Positions 28,152 through 38,360 of a stretch of DNA of 64,000 bases are shown in pieces (positions within the stretch are counted from its first letter, which is position 1; every line of letters starts with the position of its first letter). The stretch spans positions 1 through 64,000 of the forward strand of contig NZ_JAGXGF010000020.1 in assembly GCF_024636815.1 (NCBI RefSeq), in the 5' to 3' direction. Under the pieces are notes generated by a model. That model made no database searches and was not told the origin of the DNA. It saw nothing but the letters and a program-made list of their open reading frames with translations. Both the position numbers and the translations under genes were made by a program. Source of the stretch: Marivirga sp. Lineage in GTDB: Bacteria > Bacteroidota > Bacteroidia > Cytophagales > Cyclobacteriaceae.

Positions 28152-29393
28152 TTAAGTGCTTTTTATTTGTTTTATAGTAGCCGGCATACGGAATTTTATA
28201 ATTAGTGATGAAATAATGGTAAGCCCGGCTATCGTTAAAATCGCATATTCAACGCCAAATAAATCTGCTGTAATACCGGAAATTATGGCTCCAAAAGCAT
28301 ATCCTAAATCTCTCCATAGCCTGAAAGTTCCTACGCTTTCGGCTCTTTGTTGCGGACTGGTGGCTTGTGCAATTGTTGAGAGAAAAGTAGGGTAAACCAA
28401 GGCTGTTCCTAAGCCTAAAATAGCAGAAAGACTCGCTAAAACTCCAAAACTACTACTATAGGGAATAAATAATATGGCAACACCTTGTAATAGCATCCCC
28501 CAGAATAACATTCCTTTTTTAGAGTAATGATCTGACATTTTACCCGTAAACAACTGACCAATTCCCCAAACTGTAGGGTAAATAGCGGTAATAATCCCAA
28601 TATTTTCATTGTCGAAATTCAGTGACAAGAGCACTATGGGTAACAGGCCCCATATCATTCCATCATTTAGGTTATTGATTAGACCTGCCTGAGTCACAGA
28701 GCTCAAAGTTTTGTTTTTGAAAGTAGTTTCTAAAAAGATGTTCTTTAACTGAACAGTTTTGTCCGTGCTGCTTTCTTTATGAACAAAATCACGGGTGTCT
28801 TTCACCCAGAAAAAGGTTAAAAGGAAACCGACTATTGAAAGAAAAATACCGATATAGAAAGGATAAGGAGTGATTCCGTAATCATTAGCTACATAACCAG
28901 TGATGAAAGCTACAACGCCTACGGCAAAGTATCCAGCAAATTCATTTAATCCCATCGCAAATCCACGATCTTTTTCGCCTACTAGATCTATTTTCATTAC
29001 TACTGTACTACTCCAGGTCAAACCTTGGCTTAAACCTAATAAAACATTAGCGAAAATGACAAATGTCCAGCTAGGGGCGTAAATTAGCATGAATGGGACA
29101 GGAATTGCTAAAATCCAACCAAAGAGCAGGAGGTTTCTTCTTCCAAATTTATTGGCAAGTTTGCCTGTATAATAATTAGCTAATGCTTTACTGATTCCGA
29201 AAGCAGTAATAAAGGTGAGAATAGCCGTTTTGGATGCTACTCCAAACTCCACTTCTGCAAATTGTGGGAATATACTCCTTTCCATTCCCACCATACCGCC
29301 AACAAATCCATTGACGATAACCAACAATGTAAACTGTTTCCAGTTTTCTTTAAGTCCTAATTTTATATTATCCATTGTAATTCCTTCATTCAA
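28152..29393 (-). CDS. MFS transporter
   Basis: 12-TM pattern; YYTGKLANKFGRRNLLLFGW loop motif. Confidence 0.92.
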   Translation of the reverse strand: MNEGITMDNIKLGLKENWKQFTLLVIVNGFVGGMVGMERSIFPQFAEVEFGVASKTAILTFITAFGISKALANYYTGKLANKFGRRNLLLFGWILAIPVPFMLIYAPSWTFVIFANVLLGLSQGLTWSSTVVMKIDLVGEKDRGFAMGLNEFAGYFAVGVVAFITGYVANDYGITPYPFYIGIFLSIVGFLLTFFWVKDTRDFVHKESSTDKTVQLKNIFLETTFKNKTLSSVTQAGLINNLNDGMIWGLLPIVLLSLNFDNENIGIITAIYPTVWGIGQLFTGKMSDHYSKKGMLFWGMLLQGVAILFIPYSSSFGVLASLSAILGLGTALVYPTFLSTIAQATSPQQRAESVGTFRLWRDLGYAFGAIISGITADLFGVEYAILTIAGLTIISSLIIKFRMPATIKQIKST

Positions 29394-29628
29394 AATACAA
29401 AAGTCGTCATTTCAAAAATAAAGTTATGTATCAATTGTTATAGAAGTTTATAATTGAATCAAATATGAAGATAAAATTATCTTTAAAATCCGTTCCTTTT
29501 TTCTATCACCAGGCCCGCCAAACTGGTCTTGATAATCGTCAGAAAACATATAAATCATCATATCATTTTAGCTATTCTGTTTTAAATCAATTCCAAATCC
29601 TTAATTTTGGATTCTCAATTAATTAAAG

Positions 29629-30726
29629 ATGAAAAAGAAAGTATTATTTATAGATAGAGACGGTACCATTATTCAGGAGCCGCCTACAGATTATCAAGTT
29701 GATTCTTTGGAGAAACTGGAGTTTTTGCCTTTTGCCATTAGTGCTCTTCAATTTATAGCTCAGAATTCGGATTATGAATTGGTGATGGTAACCAATCAGG
29801 ATGGTCTGGGAACAGATTCCTATCCTGAAGATACTTTTTGGCCTGCGCACAATAAAATGTTGAAGCAATTAGAAATTGAGGGAATAACATTTACTGAGCA
29901 ACATATAGATAAAAGTTTTGAAAAAGAAGGAAAGAATACTCGCAAACCTGGTACAGGTATGCTCCAAAAATATTTCTCAGATGAATACGATCTAGCTAAT
30001 AGCTATGTGATTGGAGACAGAAAAACGGATGTAGAGCTAGCTAAAAATTTGGGAGCCAAATCAATTTTTATTGGTGAGGAATTACCTGAAGCAACTTTTA
30101 CTTCCAAAGATTGGAGAGAGATTGCTCGTTATTTGGTAATGCCTTTAAGAACTGCTTCCATTTCCCGTAAAACCAATGAAACGGATATTAAAATCAATTT
30201 AAACCTTGATGGCAGTGGAAAAGCTGAGAATTCAACAGGATTGAAGTTTTTTGACCATATGCTTGACCAATTAGGCAAACACGGAGGATTGGATTTATCT
30301 ATCAAGGTAAATGGTGATTTGGAAGTGGACGAACATCACACCATTGAAGACACAGCATTAGCTTTAGGAGAGGCATTTAAGCAAGCTTTAGGTAATAAAA
30401 GGGGGGTTTATCGCTATGGGTTTTTGTTGCCTATGGATGATGCTTTAGCTCAAGTTGCAATAGATTTTGGGGGGAGACCGTGGATAAACTGGAAAGCAGA
30501 ATTTAAAAGAGAAATGGTAGGGGATATGCCCACTGAAATGTTTTTTCATTTCTTCAAATCTTTCTCTGATGCTTCACAATGTAATTTAGATATTCAAGTG
30601 AGCGGGGATAATGAACATCATAAAATTGAAGCTATTTTTAAGGGTTGGGCTAGAGCTATTAAAATGGCGGTTAGTCGTGATGAAAGTAGGTTAAATGATC
30701 TGCCTTCTACTAAAGGTGCTTTGTAA
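29629..30726 (+). CDS. hisB: Bifunctional histidinol-phosphatase/imidazoleglycerol-phosphate dehydratase
   Basis: [15 protein letters not shown] motif plus [35 protein letters not shown]. Confidence 0.97.
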   Translation: MKKKVLFIDRDGTIIQEPPTDYQVDSLEKLEFLPFAISALQFIAQNSDYELVMVTNQDGLGTDSYPEDTFWPAHNKMLKQLEIEGITFTEQHIDKSFEKEGKNTRKPGTGMLQKYFSDEYDLANSYVIGDRKTDVELAKNLGAKSIFIGEELPEATFTSKDWREIARYLVMPLRTASISRKTNETDIKINLNLDGSGKAENSTGLKFFDHMLDQLGKHGGLDLSIKVNGDLEVDEHHTIEDTALALGEAFKQALGNKRGVYRYGFLLPMDDALAQVAIDFGGRPWINWKAEFKREMVGDMPTEMFFHFFKSFSDASQCNLDIQVSGDNEHHKIEAIFKGWARAIKMAVSRDESRLNDLPSTKGAL

Positions 30727-30832
30727 ATCCTCTTGATTTGTAAACATGTTTTTTGGTAATAATATTTGAAATAAGGATATGTTGAATTACATTAATAAAT
30801 GTATTCATGTATCTATCCATAAATTAAGCTTT

Positions 30833-32167
30833 ATGAAATTCAATTTTATTTATTTTCTGATAATCTCTTTTTTCATTGCTCAAAGTAGTTTTGCTCAATA
30901 TCCTGAAATTCTGAGTCTGGAAGATCAGGCTAAACTTAAGGATGAAATTTTAAAAGAACGTTTTGAGACCGTTCTTCCCGAAATTATGGAGCGGACAGGT
31001 TTTGATATGTGGTTGATAATTTCCAGTGAATATAATGAGGACCCTGTAATCAAAACTATGCTGCCGTCTACCTGGATGGCCGCAAGAAGAACCACTATGC
31101 TGGTAATTTATCAGCCTGAGAAAGGTGCTGAATTACAAACACATGCAGTAGCGCGATATGATGTAGGAGAGATTTTTAAAAGAGCCTGGAATCCCGATAC
31201 TCAAGCTGACCAATGGAAAAGATTAGCGGAAATTATTGAAGAAAAAAATCCAAAGAAAATAGGGGTGAATATGTCCAATGATTTTTCCCATGCCGATGGA
31301 TTGGTGAAATCTGAATATGATTTATTAATGGACGCTTTATCGAAATCACAACAGAAAAAAGTCGTTTCTGCGGAGAAATTGGCAGTTGGATGGCTGGAAA
31401 CGAGAACAGAAAGAGAAAGGATAGTATATGAGCAGTTATGCAATATTGCGCATAAAATTATAGCCAAAGGATTTTCTTTGGAAGCAATTACACCGGGCGT
31501 CAGCACTACAGATGATTTAGTTTGGTGGTATAGACAAGAAATCAATAGGTTAGGCTTAAAAACATGGTTTCATCCGACAGTAGATGTTCAGAGAGCAGAT
31601 CCTGAAAGTTTTGATCATTTAAGAAGCTTTAGCAAAAGACCTGATTTGCAAATCATTCAGCCTGGAGATTTATTGCATGTGGATTTTGGTATCACCTATT
31701 TAAGATTGAATACAGATACACAACAGCATGCTTATGTATTGAAATCAGGAGAAGAAAGAATTCCTAATTATTTGGTGAAAGCATTTGAAGAAGGAAAAAG
31801 TGTGCAAGATCATTTGACCAATCAATTTAAAACAGGTAGAACCGGAAACGAAATGTTATTAGCGGCTTTAGAAGAAGCAAAGGCAGAGGGCTTAAAGCCA
31901 ACTATTTATACTCATCCAATAGGTTATCATGGTCATGCGGCAGGTCCAACAATCGGAATGTGGGATTCGCAAGGAGGAGTACCAGGTAGTGGAGATTATC
32001 CATTATATCCTAATACCACTTACTCCATAGAATTAAACACAGCCGTTTTCATTAAAGAGTGGAATAAAGAAATCCGAATTATGCTTGAAGAAGAAGCCTT
32101 TTTCGATGGAGAGGAAATCTATTATATAGATGGAAGACAGGAAGAGATTTATGCTATTCCAAGGTAA
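30833..32167 (+). CDS. M24 family metallopeptidase (Xaa-Pro type), secreted
   Basis: Signal peptide from ATG at 30833 (MKFNFIYFLIISFFIAQSSFAQ); HVDFGITYLRLNTDTQQHAYVL, GYHGHAAGPTIGMWD. Confidence 0.85.
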   Translation: MKFNFIYFLIISFFIAQSSFAQYPEILSLEDQAKLKDEILKERFETVLPEIMERTGFDMWLIISSEYNEDPVIKTMLPSTWMAARRTTMLVIYQPEKGAELQTHAVARYDVGEIFKRAWNPDTQADQWKRLAEIIEEKNPKKIGVNMSNDFSHADGLVKSEYDLLMDALSKSQQKKVVSAEKLAVGWLETRTERERIVYEQLCNIAHKIIAKGFSLEAITPGVSTTDDLVWWYRQEINRLGLKTWFHPTVDVQRADPESFDHLRSFSKRPDLQIIQPGDLLHVDFGITYLRLNTDTQQHAYVLKSGEERIPNYLVKAFEEGKSVQDHLTNQFKTGRTGNEMLLAALEEAKAEGLKPTIYTHPIGYHGHAAGPTIGMWDSQGGVPGSGDYPLYPNTTYSIELNTAVFIKEWNKEIRIMLEEEAFFDGEEIYYIDGRQEEIYAIPR

Positions 32168-32192
32168 ACTTAACTAACAATGATTTTCACCT

Positions 32193-32219
32193 AGCCCAAG
32201 CGTCTCGCTTGGGCTTTTT
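32193..32219. terminator. Terminator
   Basis: AGCCCAAGCG tct CGCTTGGGCTTTTT between convergent genes. Confidence 0.9.
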
Positions 32220-32222
32220 ATC

Positions 32223-33536
32223 TTAAATAGTCTTAATCCTTACTTTTTTCTTTTTTAATCTACTGTTATCTAGGGTCTTAACTAAATTCTTTGCCTTTGC
32301 TGCATTTATGGCTACAAAAGCACAATCTGATTTTAATTCAATCACCCCAATATCTTCTTTTTGAAGCTTGCCTTCTTTCATAAATAAGCCGGCAATATCT
32401 CCTTTTGAGATTTTATCTTTTCTTCCTCCCGAAACTAATAGCGTTTGAAATTCTATTGCATCAGGATTCGTATTTTCTATTTCTTGGATTGATGTATAGT
32501 CTGCTTGGATAAAATTAGGAAGTTTTTCTTCCGCTCCTTCTAAAACATATGCTAACCCAGATTGATGCATACGGGCAGTTCTACCATTTCGGTGAGTAAA
32601 TTCATCTTCTTTTATGGGTAAATGATAATGAATAATAAATTTAATTTCAGGAATGTCAAGGCCTCTAGATGCTAAATCTGTGGCTAATAATAAATGATAG
32701 CTACCATTTCTGAATTTTATTAAAGCTCTCTCCCTATCTTTTTGCTCCAAACCACCAAAAAAGCAACCATGGTTTATATTAAGCTTATTTAAATACTCAC
32801 TGACTCTTTCTATACTGTCCTTAAAGTTACAAAAGACAATACCGGGCTGACCATCTAATTTCTGAATTAATTGACCTAGTGTTTCCAGCTTATCTTTATC
32901 AGGAGATTTTATGACTTTAATGCTTAACTTATTAATCTTTTCATCTAAATAATTGATATAAAAAGGGTCACGTAAACCTATGAATTCTGGAATAGATTTT
33001 GGTTCCGTGGCAGAAGTCAAAACTTTTCTTCTTACTTGCGGAAGCTCCCAAATAATGGCTTTCATTTCTTTTTCAAAACCGATTTCCAATGATTTATCAA
33101 ATTCTTCCAACACCAAAGTTTTAATATTTTTCACAGCAAAACTTTCCCTTTCTATATGGTCAGCAATTCTACCAGGTGTCCCTATTAAGATAGCAGGAGG
33201 ATGTTGTAAGTCAATTTTATCCTTTGCACCTGCTCTTCCTCCATAAATGGCATTAGCTTTATAGCCACTGCCCAATTCTCTCACTACTTGTTCAATTTGC
33301 AAAGCTAATTCACGAGAAGGAACGATTATAAGTGCCTGGATTTCTTTACATTCAGGGTCTAGCGATTCTATAATAGGCAATAAAAAGGCTAATGTTTTTC
33401 CACTTCCAGTAGGGGACAGCAGAATGGTGTCTTCAGAAGTTTTAAGAACTTGAAGCACTTCTTTTTGCATAGGATTTAATCCTTTGATACCCAGCTTGGC
33501 CAGCATCTCAGACTGTGATTTGATTTTTTGAACCAT
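32223..33536 (-). CDS. DEAD/DEAH box RNA helicase with C-terminal RNA-binding domain
   Basis: LSPTGSGKTLAFLLPI, variant motif II VLEEFDKSL, HRNGRTARM. Confidence 0.92.
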   Translation of the reverse strand: MVQKIKSQSEMLAKLGIKGLNPMQKEVLQVLKTSEDTILLSPTGSGKTLAFLLPIIESLDPECKEIQALIIVPSRELALQIEQVVRELGSGYKANAIYGGRAGAKDKIDLQHPPAILIGTPGRIADHIERESFAVKNIKTLVLEEFDKSLEIGFEKEMKAIIWELPQVRRKVLTSATEPKSIPEFIGLRDPFYINYLDEKINKLSIKVIKSPDKDKLETLGQLIQKLDGQPGIVFCNFKDSIERVSEYLNKLNINHGCFFGGLEQKDRERALIKFRNGSYHLLLATDLASRGLDIPEIKFIIHYHLPIKEDEFTHRNGRTARMHQSGLAYVLEGAEEKLPNFIQADYTSIQEIENTNPDAIEFQTLLVSGGRKDKISKGDIAGLFMKEGKLQKEDIGVIELKSDCAFVAINAAKAKNLVKTLDNSRLKKKKVRIKTI

Positions 33537-33679
33537 TTTGCAAAGCTAAGGAAATAAAGCTGGAATTAGGTTTGATTTATAATAACCAAAGGAAATACTG
33601 AGGATTAAAATTAATTGTTTAGTGCTTCCATATACAATTTTTAGATACCTTTGCCTATCTAATTTTATACCCTTCCTTT

Positions 33680-34822
33680 ATGTCTTTTTTAAAATTTAAT
33701 TTACCAATTGCTCTTACTAATTCTTTAGAAAAACTGAATATTAAAAGTCCTTTTCCTATTCAGGAGGAAGTAATCCCCCTTGTAAATGAAGGCAAGGATG
33801 TATTAGGAATAGCCAAAACTGGCTCAGGTAAAACACTATCTTATGTTTTACCAATATTGACTAAACTGAATTTTTTCCACGGAGGAATAAATCGACAGCC
33901 ACAAGTATTAATTTTAGTGCCTACTCGTGAGTTAGCTCAACAAGTATTAGAGGTTTTTAAGCTTTTTATAGATCCTAATAGGAATCAAAGTAAAACCCTT
34001 GCAGTTTTTGGCGGCACCTCTAAAAACCCACAAATGCAATCTATGGGAGAGGTTAAAATTTTGATTGCAACGCCAGGTAGGTTGTTAGATTTAATTTCTT
34101 CCAACGCATTGAGGTTAAGTAGTTTAGAAATGTTGGTGATTGATGAGGCCGATAAATTACTAAATACAAATTTCAAAAAGGAGCTAGATGATATTTTAAA
34201 ACTTATGCCAAGCAGAGTACAAAAGCTTTTGTTTTCAGCCACTTTAAGCCCTGAAGTGCAAAAATTAAATCACCTTTATCTAAACCAGCCAGCCATCATT
34301 CAATTAGAGCAGGCAGAGGAAAAGATTGAATTGATTAAGCAATCAGCTTATGCAGTGGATTCAAATCAAAAGGGACCATTTCTTCGGTATTTAATAAAAT
34401 CTAAAGATTTAAAGCAGTTATTGGTTTTCACCTCTTCAATTACAACTGCAGATAAAGTTGCTGATAAATTAAGAAAGAATGGAGTTGAGGCATTGGCAGT
34501 TCACAGTAAGAAAAGTCAGCTTGCTAGAAATCAATCATTAAAAGATTTTAAGGCAGGAAAAATTAATGTTTTGGTGACTACAGACCTTTTATCCAGAGGT
34601 ATTGATATTGAATTTTTGCCGCTTGTGATTAATTATGAATTACCTCGTTCACCAAAAGATTTTGTTCATAGAGTGGGAAGGACTGGTAGAGCAGAGAATT
34701 CCGGAGAGGCCATTTCTTTAATTGCGCCTGAAGAACAACATCATTTTGAAGTGATACAAAAGAAAATCAAGCAAAAAATTGAGATGAAAGATGTTTTGAA
34801 TATTGATTTGCAGGGCTTTTAA
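33680..34822 (+). CDS. DEAD/DEAH box RNA helicase
   Basis: IAKTGSGKTLSYVLPI, VIDEADKLL, FSATLSPEV, HRVGRTGRAE. Confidence 0.95.
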   Translation: MSFLKFNLPIALTNSLEKLNIKSPFPIQEEVIPLVNEGKDVLGIAKTGSGKTLSYVLPILTKLNFFHGGINRQPQVLILVPTRELAQQVLEVFKLFIDPNRNQSKTLAVFGGTSKNPQMQSMGEVKILIATPGRLLDLISSNALRLSSLEMLVIDEADKLLNTNFKKELDDILKLMPSRVQKLLFSATLSPEVQKLNHLYLNQPAIIQLEQAEEKIELIKQSAYAVDSNQKGPFLRYLIKSKDLKQLLVFTSSITTADKVADKLRKNGVEALAVHSKKSQLARNQSLKDFKAGKINVLVTTDLLSRGIDIEFLPLVINYELPRSPKDFVHRVGRTGRAENSGEAISLIAPEEQHHFEVIQKKIKQKIEMKDVLNIDLQGF

Positions 34823-34895
34823 ATTATCATAAAGTTACATTGCTTGTGATTTACTTAAAATTTTAATATTCTAAATTTTCCTTATCTTTAATGAT

Positions 34896-35129
34896 ATGGA
34901 GAAGAATCAAAAAGATATGATTAAAGTTTATACTGACTCTGAAATAAATGTTGAAATGGTCAGGGCTGAATTAGCCAAAATAGGAATCCCTTCTTTGGTT
35001 AAAAATGATTTTAAATCTGGTGTAATGGCTGGTTTTGGGGCTTCACCTAATGCGGTTGAGTTATATGTAAACCCTTCTGATTTGGATGAAGCAACTTCAC
35101 TAGTACAAGATTTAAACAAGGGTAGCTAA
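34896..35129 (+). CDS. DUF2007-like signal-transducing protein
   Basis: MIKVYTDSEINVEMVRAELAKIGIPSLVKNDF...VELYVNPSDLDEATSLVQDL. Confidence 0.85.
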   Translation: MEKNQKDMIKVYTDSEINVEMVRAELAKIGIPSLVKNDFKSGVMAGFGASPNAVELYVNPSDLDEATSLVQDLNKGS

Positions 35130-35168
35130 GTTACGTATTGAATAAGTTTTTATATAAAATTAAGCTGA

Positions 35169-36146
35169 TTGGATAAAAAATTTTTAAAAAATCAACATTT
35201 TAGGGATATCATATTAAGTGTGATATTTGGATTGCTTTCAACACTATTAAGTTTGGTGAAATTTAATATTCCAGGCTTCACTGCTGCCATTAGTAGTTTG
35301 AATGAGATTCCTTTGTTGATTAGTGTGTTCTACGTTAGTAATCCATTTTACCTAATCATTGCAGTGGTTATTTCAGCCTTAACCACCCCTGAGCAGGGGT
35401 CAATTTATTCTACAATTTTGATGCATGCAGGAGGGTTAGCTTTTTTTGGTATTTATTATCATCTGTTTTTGAGAAGATTTTCAGACGACTTAATTAGAAG
35501 TATTTTATATTGTGCACTCGGAATCGCTATCTATTATGCCGTATTTTTAATGCCTATATTTATAGTAACTAATATATTGCTAGGGTTAAATGAAACTGAT
35601 TTCATTCCTTTTTATACTGAACTTAGTAAGTCAGTATATTTCGAATTTATCACTTCTTTATTAGTGGTGACTTTATTTTTGATCCAATTTAATTACAGTA
35701 AAAAATTAAAAAAATACTCAACAAGCTTAGAAGAGTTAGTCAATAATCGTACAGAAGAACTAAGAAATACCGTAGAAGAACTTAACCATGCCAATGAAGA
35801 GCTTACTTCTATGAATGACGGTCTGGATTTAATGGTTAAAAATAGAACGGCAGAGTTGGAAGATAGAAACTTTCAGCTAACAGAATATGCCTTCATAAAT
35901 TCTCATTTACTGAGAGCCCCTTTAGCAAGAATTTTGGGTTTGACAGACTTGATAAGAATGGAAAGTACGGACCCAAAAACTCAGGAATTAATGGATAAAT
36001 TATTTAATTCATGTGAGGAACTGGATGAAATTATTAAGCTAATGAGTACCCAATTATCAGATGGAAGCATTCTCAATTATGCTCAAAAGGAAGATTTGAA
36101 AAATAAGATTAATGAGATTATTGCTCAAAGGGATAAATTAAGTTAA
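35169..36146 (+). CDS. Membrane protein with coiled coil and HisKA-like segment, no ATPase domain
   Basis: N-terminal TM helices; ELNHANEELTSMNDGLDLMVKNRTAELEDRN coiled coil; EYAFINSHLLRAPLARILGLTDLI; ORF ends before an HATPase domain; TTG start. Confidence 0.65.
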   Translation: MDKKFLKNQHFRDIILSVIFGLLSTLLSLVKFNIPGFTAAISSLNEIPLLISVFYVSNPFYLIIAVVISALTTPEQGSIYSTILMHAGGLAFFGIYYHLFLRRFSDDLIRSILYCALGIAIYYAVFLMPIFIVTNILLGLNETDFIPFYTELSKSVYFEFITSLLVVTLFLIQFNYSKKLKKYSTSLEELVNNRTEELRNTVEELNHANEELTSMNDGLDLMVKNRTAELEDRNFQLTEYAFINSHLLRAPLARILGLTDLIRMESTDPKTQELMDKLFNSCEELDEIIKLMSTQLSDGSILNYAQKEDLKNKINEIIAQRDKLS

Positions 36147-36234
36147 AGAATAGAGACTAAAACCTCGAATCAAGGTGAGGTTATATCCAAACTCTCCAAA
36201 ATTTAATACTTATTCACTTCAACACTTTCAAACC

Positions 36235-36987
36235 TCAAGACTTGTTCACCATTGTGGAAGAAGCCTGTGCAGTTGGGAAAATTAGTACATCTGCTAAATT
36301 TACATGTGCTGGTCGAGTCGCCATAAACAAAATTAAATCAGCTATATCCTCAGCTTTTAAGGCATCAAATCCTTCATATACTGATTGAGATCGATCCTTA
36401 TCGCCTTTGAATCTAACTAAGGAGAATTCGGTTTCCACTAGACCTGGTGCAACTTGCGAAACTTTAATTCCATGTTTATTTAAATCCATTCGCATGGAGC
36501 TGTTTAATGCGTCCACTGCATGTTTGGAAGCACAATATACGTTTCCATTAGCATAAGCCTCTTTTCCTGCGACCGATCCAATATTGATAATATGCCCGGA
36601 TTTCTGAGCGATCATTTTCTGAATGATAGGTTGAGAAACGTATAATAAACCTTTTACATTTATGTCAATCATGGCTTCCCAGTCTTTCATACTACCGTTC
36701 TCTATTGATGCCAATCCATGAGCATTTCCTGCATTATTAATCAGTAAATCAATGTTTTGCCATTCTTTGGGAAGACTTTCAATAGCATTTAAAACTGCTT
36801 TTTGATCACGAACATCAAAGTTTAGTGTATAAATTTCAGTATGCTGGCTTAAATCCTTTATTAGTTCATCAAGTCGTTCCTGCCTTCTTCCTGTTGCAAT
36901 AATTCTAAAACCATTTTTCCCTAATATTACGGCAGTAGCACGTCCAATGCCTGAAGTTGCGCCTGTTATAAATGCTGTTTTTTTCAT
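36235..36987 (-). CDS. SDR family NAD(P)-dependent oxidoreductase
   Basis: ITGATSGIGRATAVILG, NNAG, YCASKHAV. Confidence 0.95.
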   Translation of the reverse strand: MKKTAFITGATSGIGRATAVILGKNGFRIIATGRRQERLDELIKDLSQHTEIYTLNFDVRDQKAVLNAIESLPKEWQNIDLLINNAGNAHGLASIENGSMKDWEAMIDINVKGLLYVSQPIIQKMIAQKSGHIINIGSVAGKEAYANGNVYCASKHAVDALNSSMRMDLNKHGIKVSQVAPGLVETEFSLVRFKGDKDRSQSVYEGFDALKAEDIADLILFMATRPAHVNLADVLIFPTAQASSTMVNKS

Positions 36988-37096
36988 TGTTTTTTGTTCT
37001 AATATTATCTCTCAAAGAATGCAAAGAAGTACACAGAAAGAATTTTTAATCACTAAAAATAAAAAATTGATATTGATTGCTATAATCTAAATTGAT

Positions 37097-37228
37097 TTAA
37101 TTAATGATTCTAAGCAAGCTTTCACTATCAACTAGTTTTGAGACATTGAAGTTAACCAAAAGGCCTAATTTTTTAAATACGGTATAGATAGCTCCTCTTA
37201 TTTGGTAGATCAATTCTTTTAAACTCAT
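37097..37228 (-). pseudogene. Internally deleted GxxExxY family protein remnant (43 aa)
   Basis: Translation MSLKELIYQIRGAIYTVFKKLGLLVNFNVSKLVDSESLLRIIN joins a GxxExxY-like N-terminus to a GxxExxY-like C-terminus. Confidence 0.65.
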
Positions 37229-37463
37229 TAAGTTGGTTTAAAGGTTGAATAATTAATTGGAGTGTTAAATTAATACTAATTAAGTTAAGTACAAACCATT
37301 TTTGAATGCTTACTCACATTTAATTACTCACAGAAAAGGGGCTTTTGAGACTGTTTATTAAGGATTAATTAATATAGTGATTTTTCCGAAAGAAAGTAAT
37401 AGATTCATTAAGGTAAGCTAACATCTATTTTATTTCTGTGGTTTTCCGGGCATTATGTGAGCC

Positions 37464-38309
37464 TCATTTCCTCCCAAAAACAAAGCGATCCTTTCCCTGC
37501 ATATCTCCCATGATTTTTACATTTCGGAAACCGTTATCTTCCATAAGCTTTTTTACTTCTTTCCCGAACTGCTCATTAATTTCAAAATATAATTCTCCTC
37601 CTTGCACTAAATGTTTAAAGGCCAGCTTTGATATTCTTTCATAAAAAATCAAAGCATCATGGTCTGGTACAAAAAGAGCATTTGCAGGTTCATGTTCAAA
37701 TACCTTAGTCTCCATTTCTGCTTTCTCTTTTTCTAATACATAAGGAGGGTTGCTTATCCATATATTGGATTTAGGTAAATCCAAGTCTTCTTCTAATATA
37801 TCAGCCTGCAGGAAGCTTACTTTAGCATGGTTAAGTTTAGCATTTCTCTTGGCGGTTGCCAATGCTGAAGAGCTAATATCTACTGCAAATACCTCGCAGT
37901 GTTTTCTTTCCTTTGCAATGGTAATGGGAATAATACCACTTCCTGTTCCTATATCCACTATTAGCTGTTCACTCAAATCAGGATGGTTTTCTAGTATTAG
38001 GTGCACCAATTCCTCGGTTTCTCTCCTAGGAATCAAAACATTAGGGTTGACTAAAAACTGCCTGCTATAAAACTCTACTTTTCCTAAAATATGCTGGATT
38101 GGTTTTCCAGTTCTTAGTTCAGAAAGAATAGAATCTAATTTTTCATGGATGGAGTCAGAGGTCTCAATTTCTTTTTCCATCATTACATCCATTCGTGAAA
38201 TCTGGAGTATATCTTCAAGAATTAAAAACGCAATCGCTTCTGCTTCGCCTTCAGTTTCAAATTCTAATATCGATTTTATTAATTTTTCTAATAGTAGTTT
38301 ACTGTTCAT
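37464..38309 (-). CDS. prmC: Peptide chain release factor N(5)-glutamine methyltransferase
   Basis: LIPRRETEELVHLIL, DIGTGSGIIPITIA, ISNPPYV. Confidence 0.96.
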   Translation of the reverse strand: MNSKLLLEKLIKSILEFETEGEAEAIAFLILEDILQISRMDVMMEKEIETSDSIHEKLDSILSELRTGKPIQHILGKVEFYSRQFLVNPNVLIPRRETEELVHLILENHPDLSEQLIVDIGTGSGIIPITIAKERKHCEVFAVDISSSALATAKRNAKLNHAKVSFLQADILEEDLDLPKSNIWISNPPYVLEKEKAEMETKVFEHEPANALFVPDHDALIFYERISKLAFKHLVQGGELYFEINEQFGKEVKKLMEDNGFRNVKIMGDMQGKDRFVFGRK

Positions 38310-38360
38310 TTAAGATCCCTTTCCTCAAAGTTCATGAATTTTTATTTAGTTTTGCCTGTG

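Noticed and set aside
29465-29626. 53-aa ORF MKIKLSLKSVPFFYHQARQTGLDNRQ... just before hisB, considered as a his leader peptide
   Set aside because: Only two His residues and no attenuator-like hairpins; coding potential unsupported.
31201-31545. 114-aa minus ORF inside the M24 peptidase
   Set aside because: Antisense shadow ORF with no domain signal.
37240-37440. AT-rich spacer examined for a tRNA or CRISPR-like repeats
   Set aside because: No cloverleaf or regularly spaced repeat found; only short incidental similarities.
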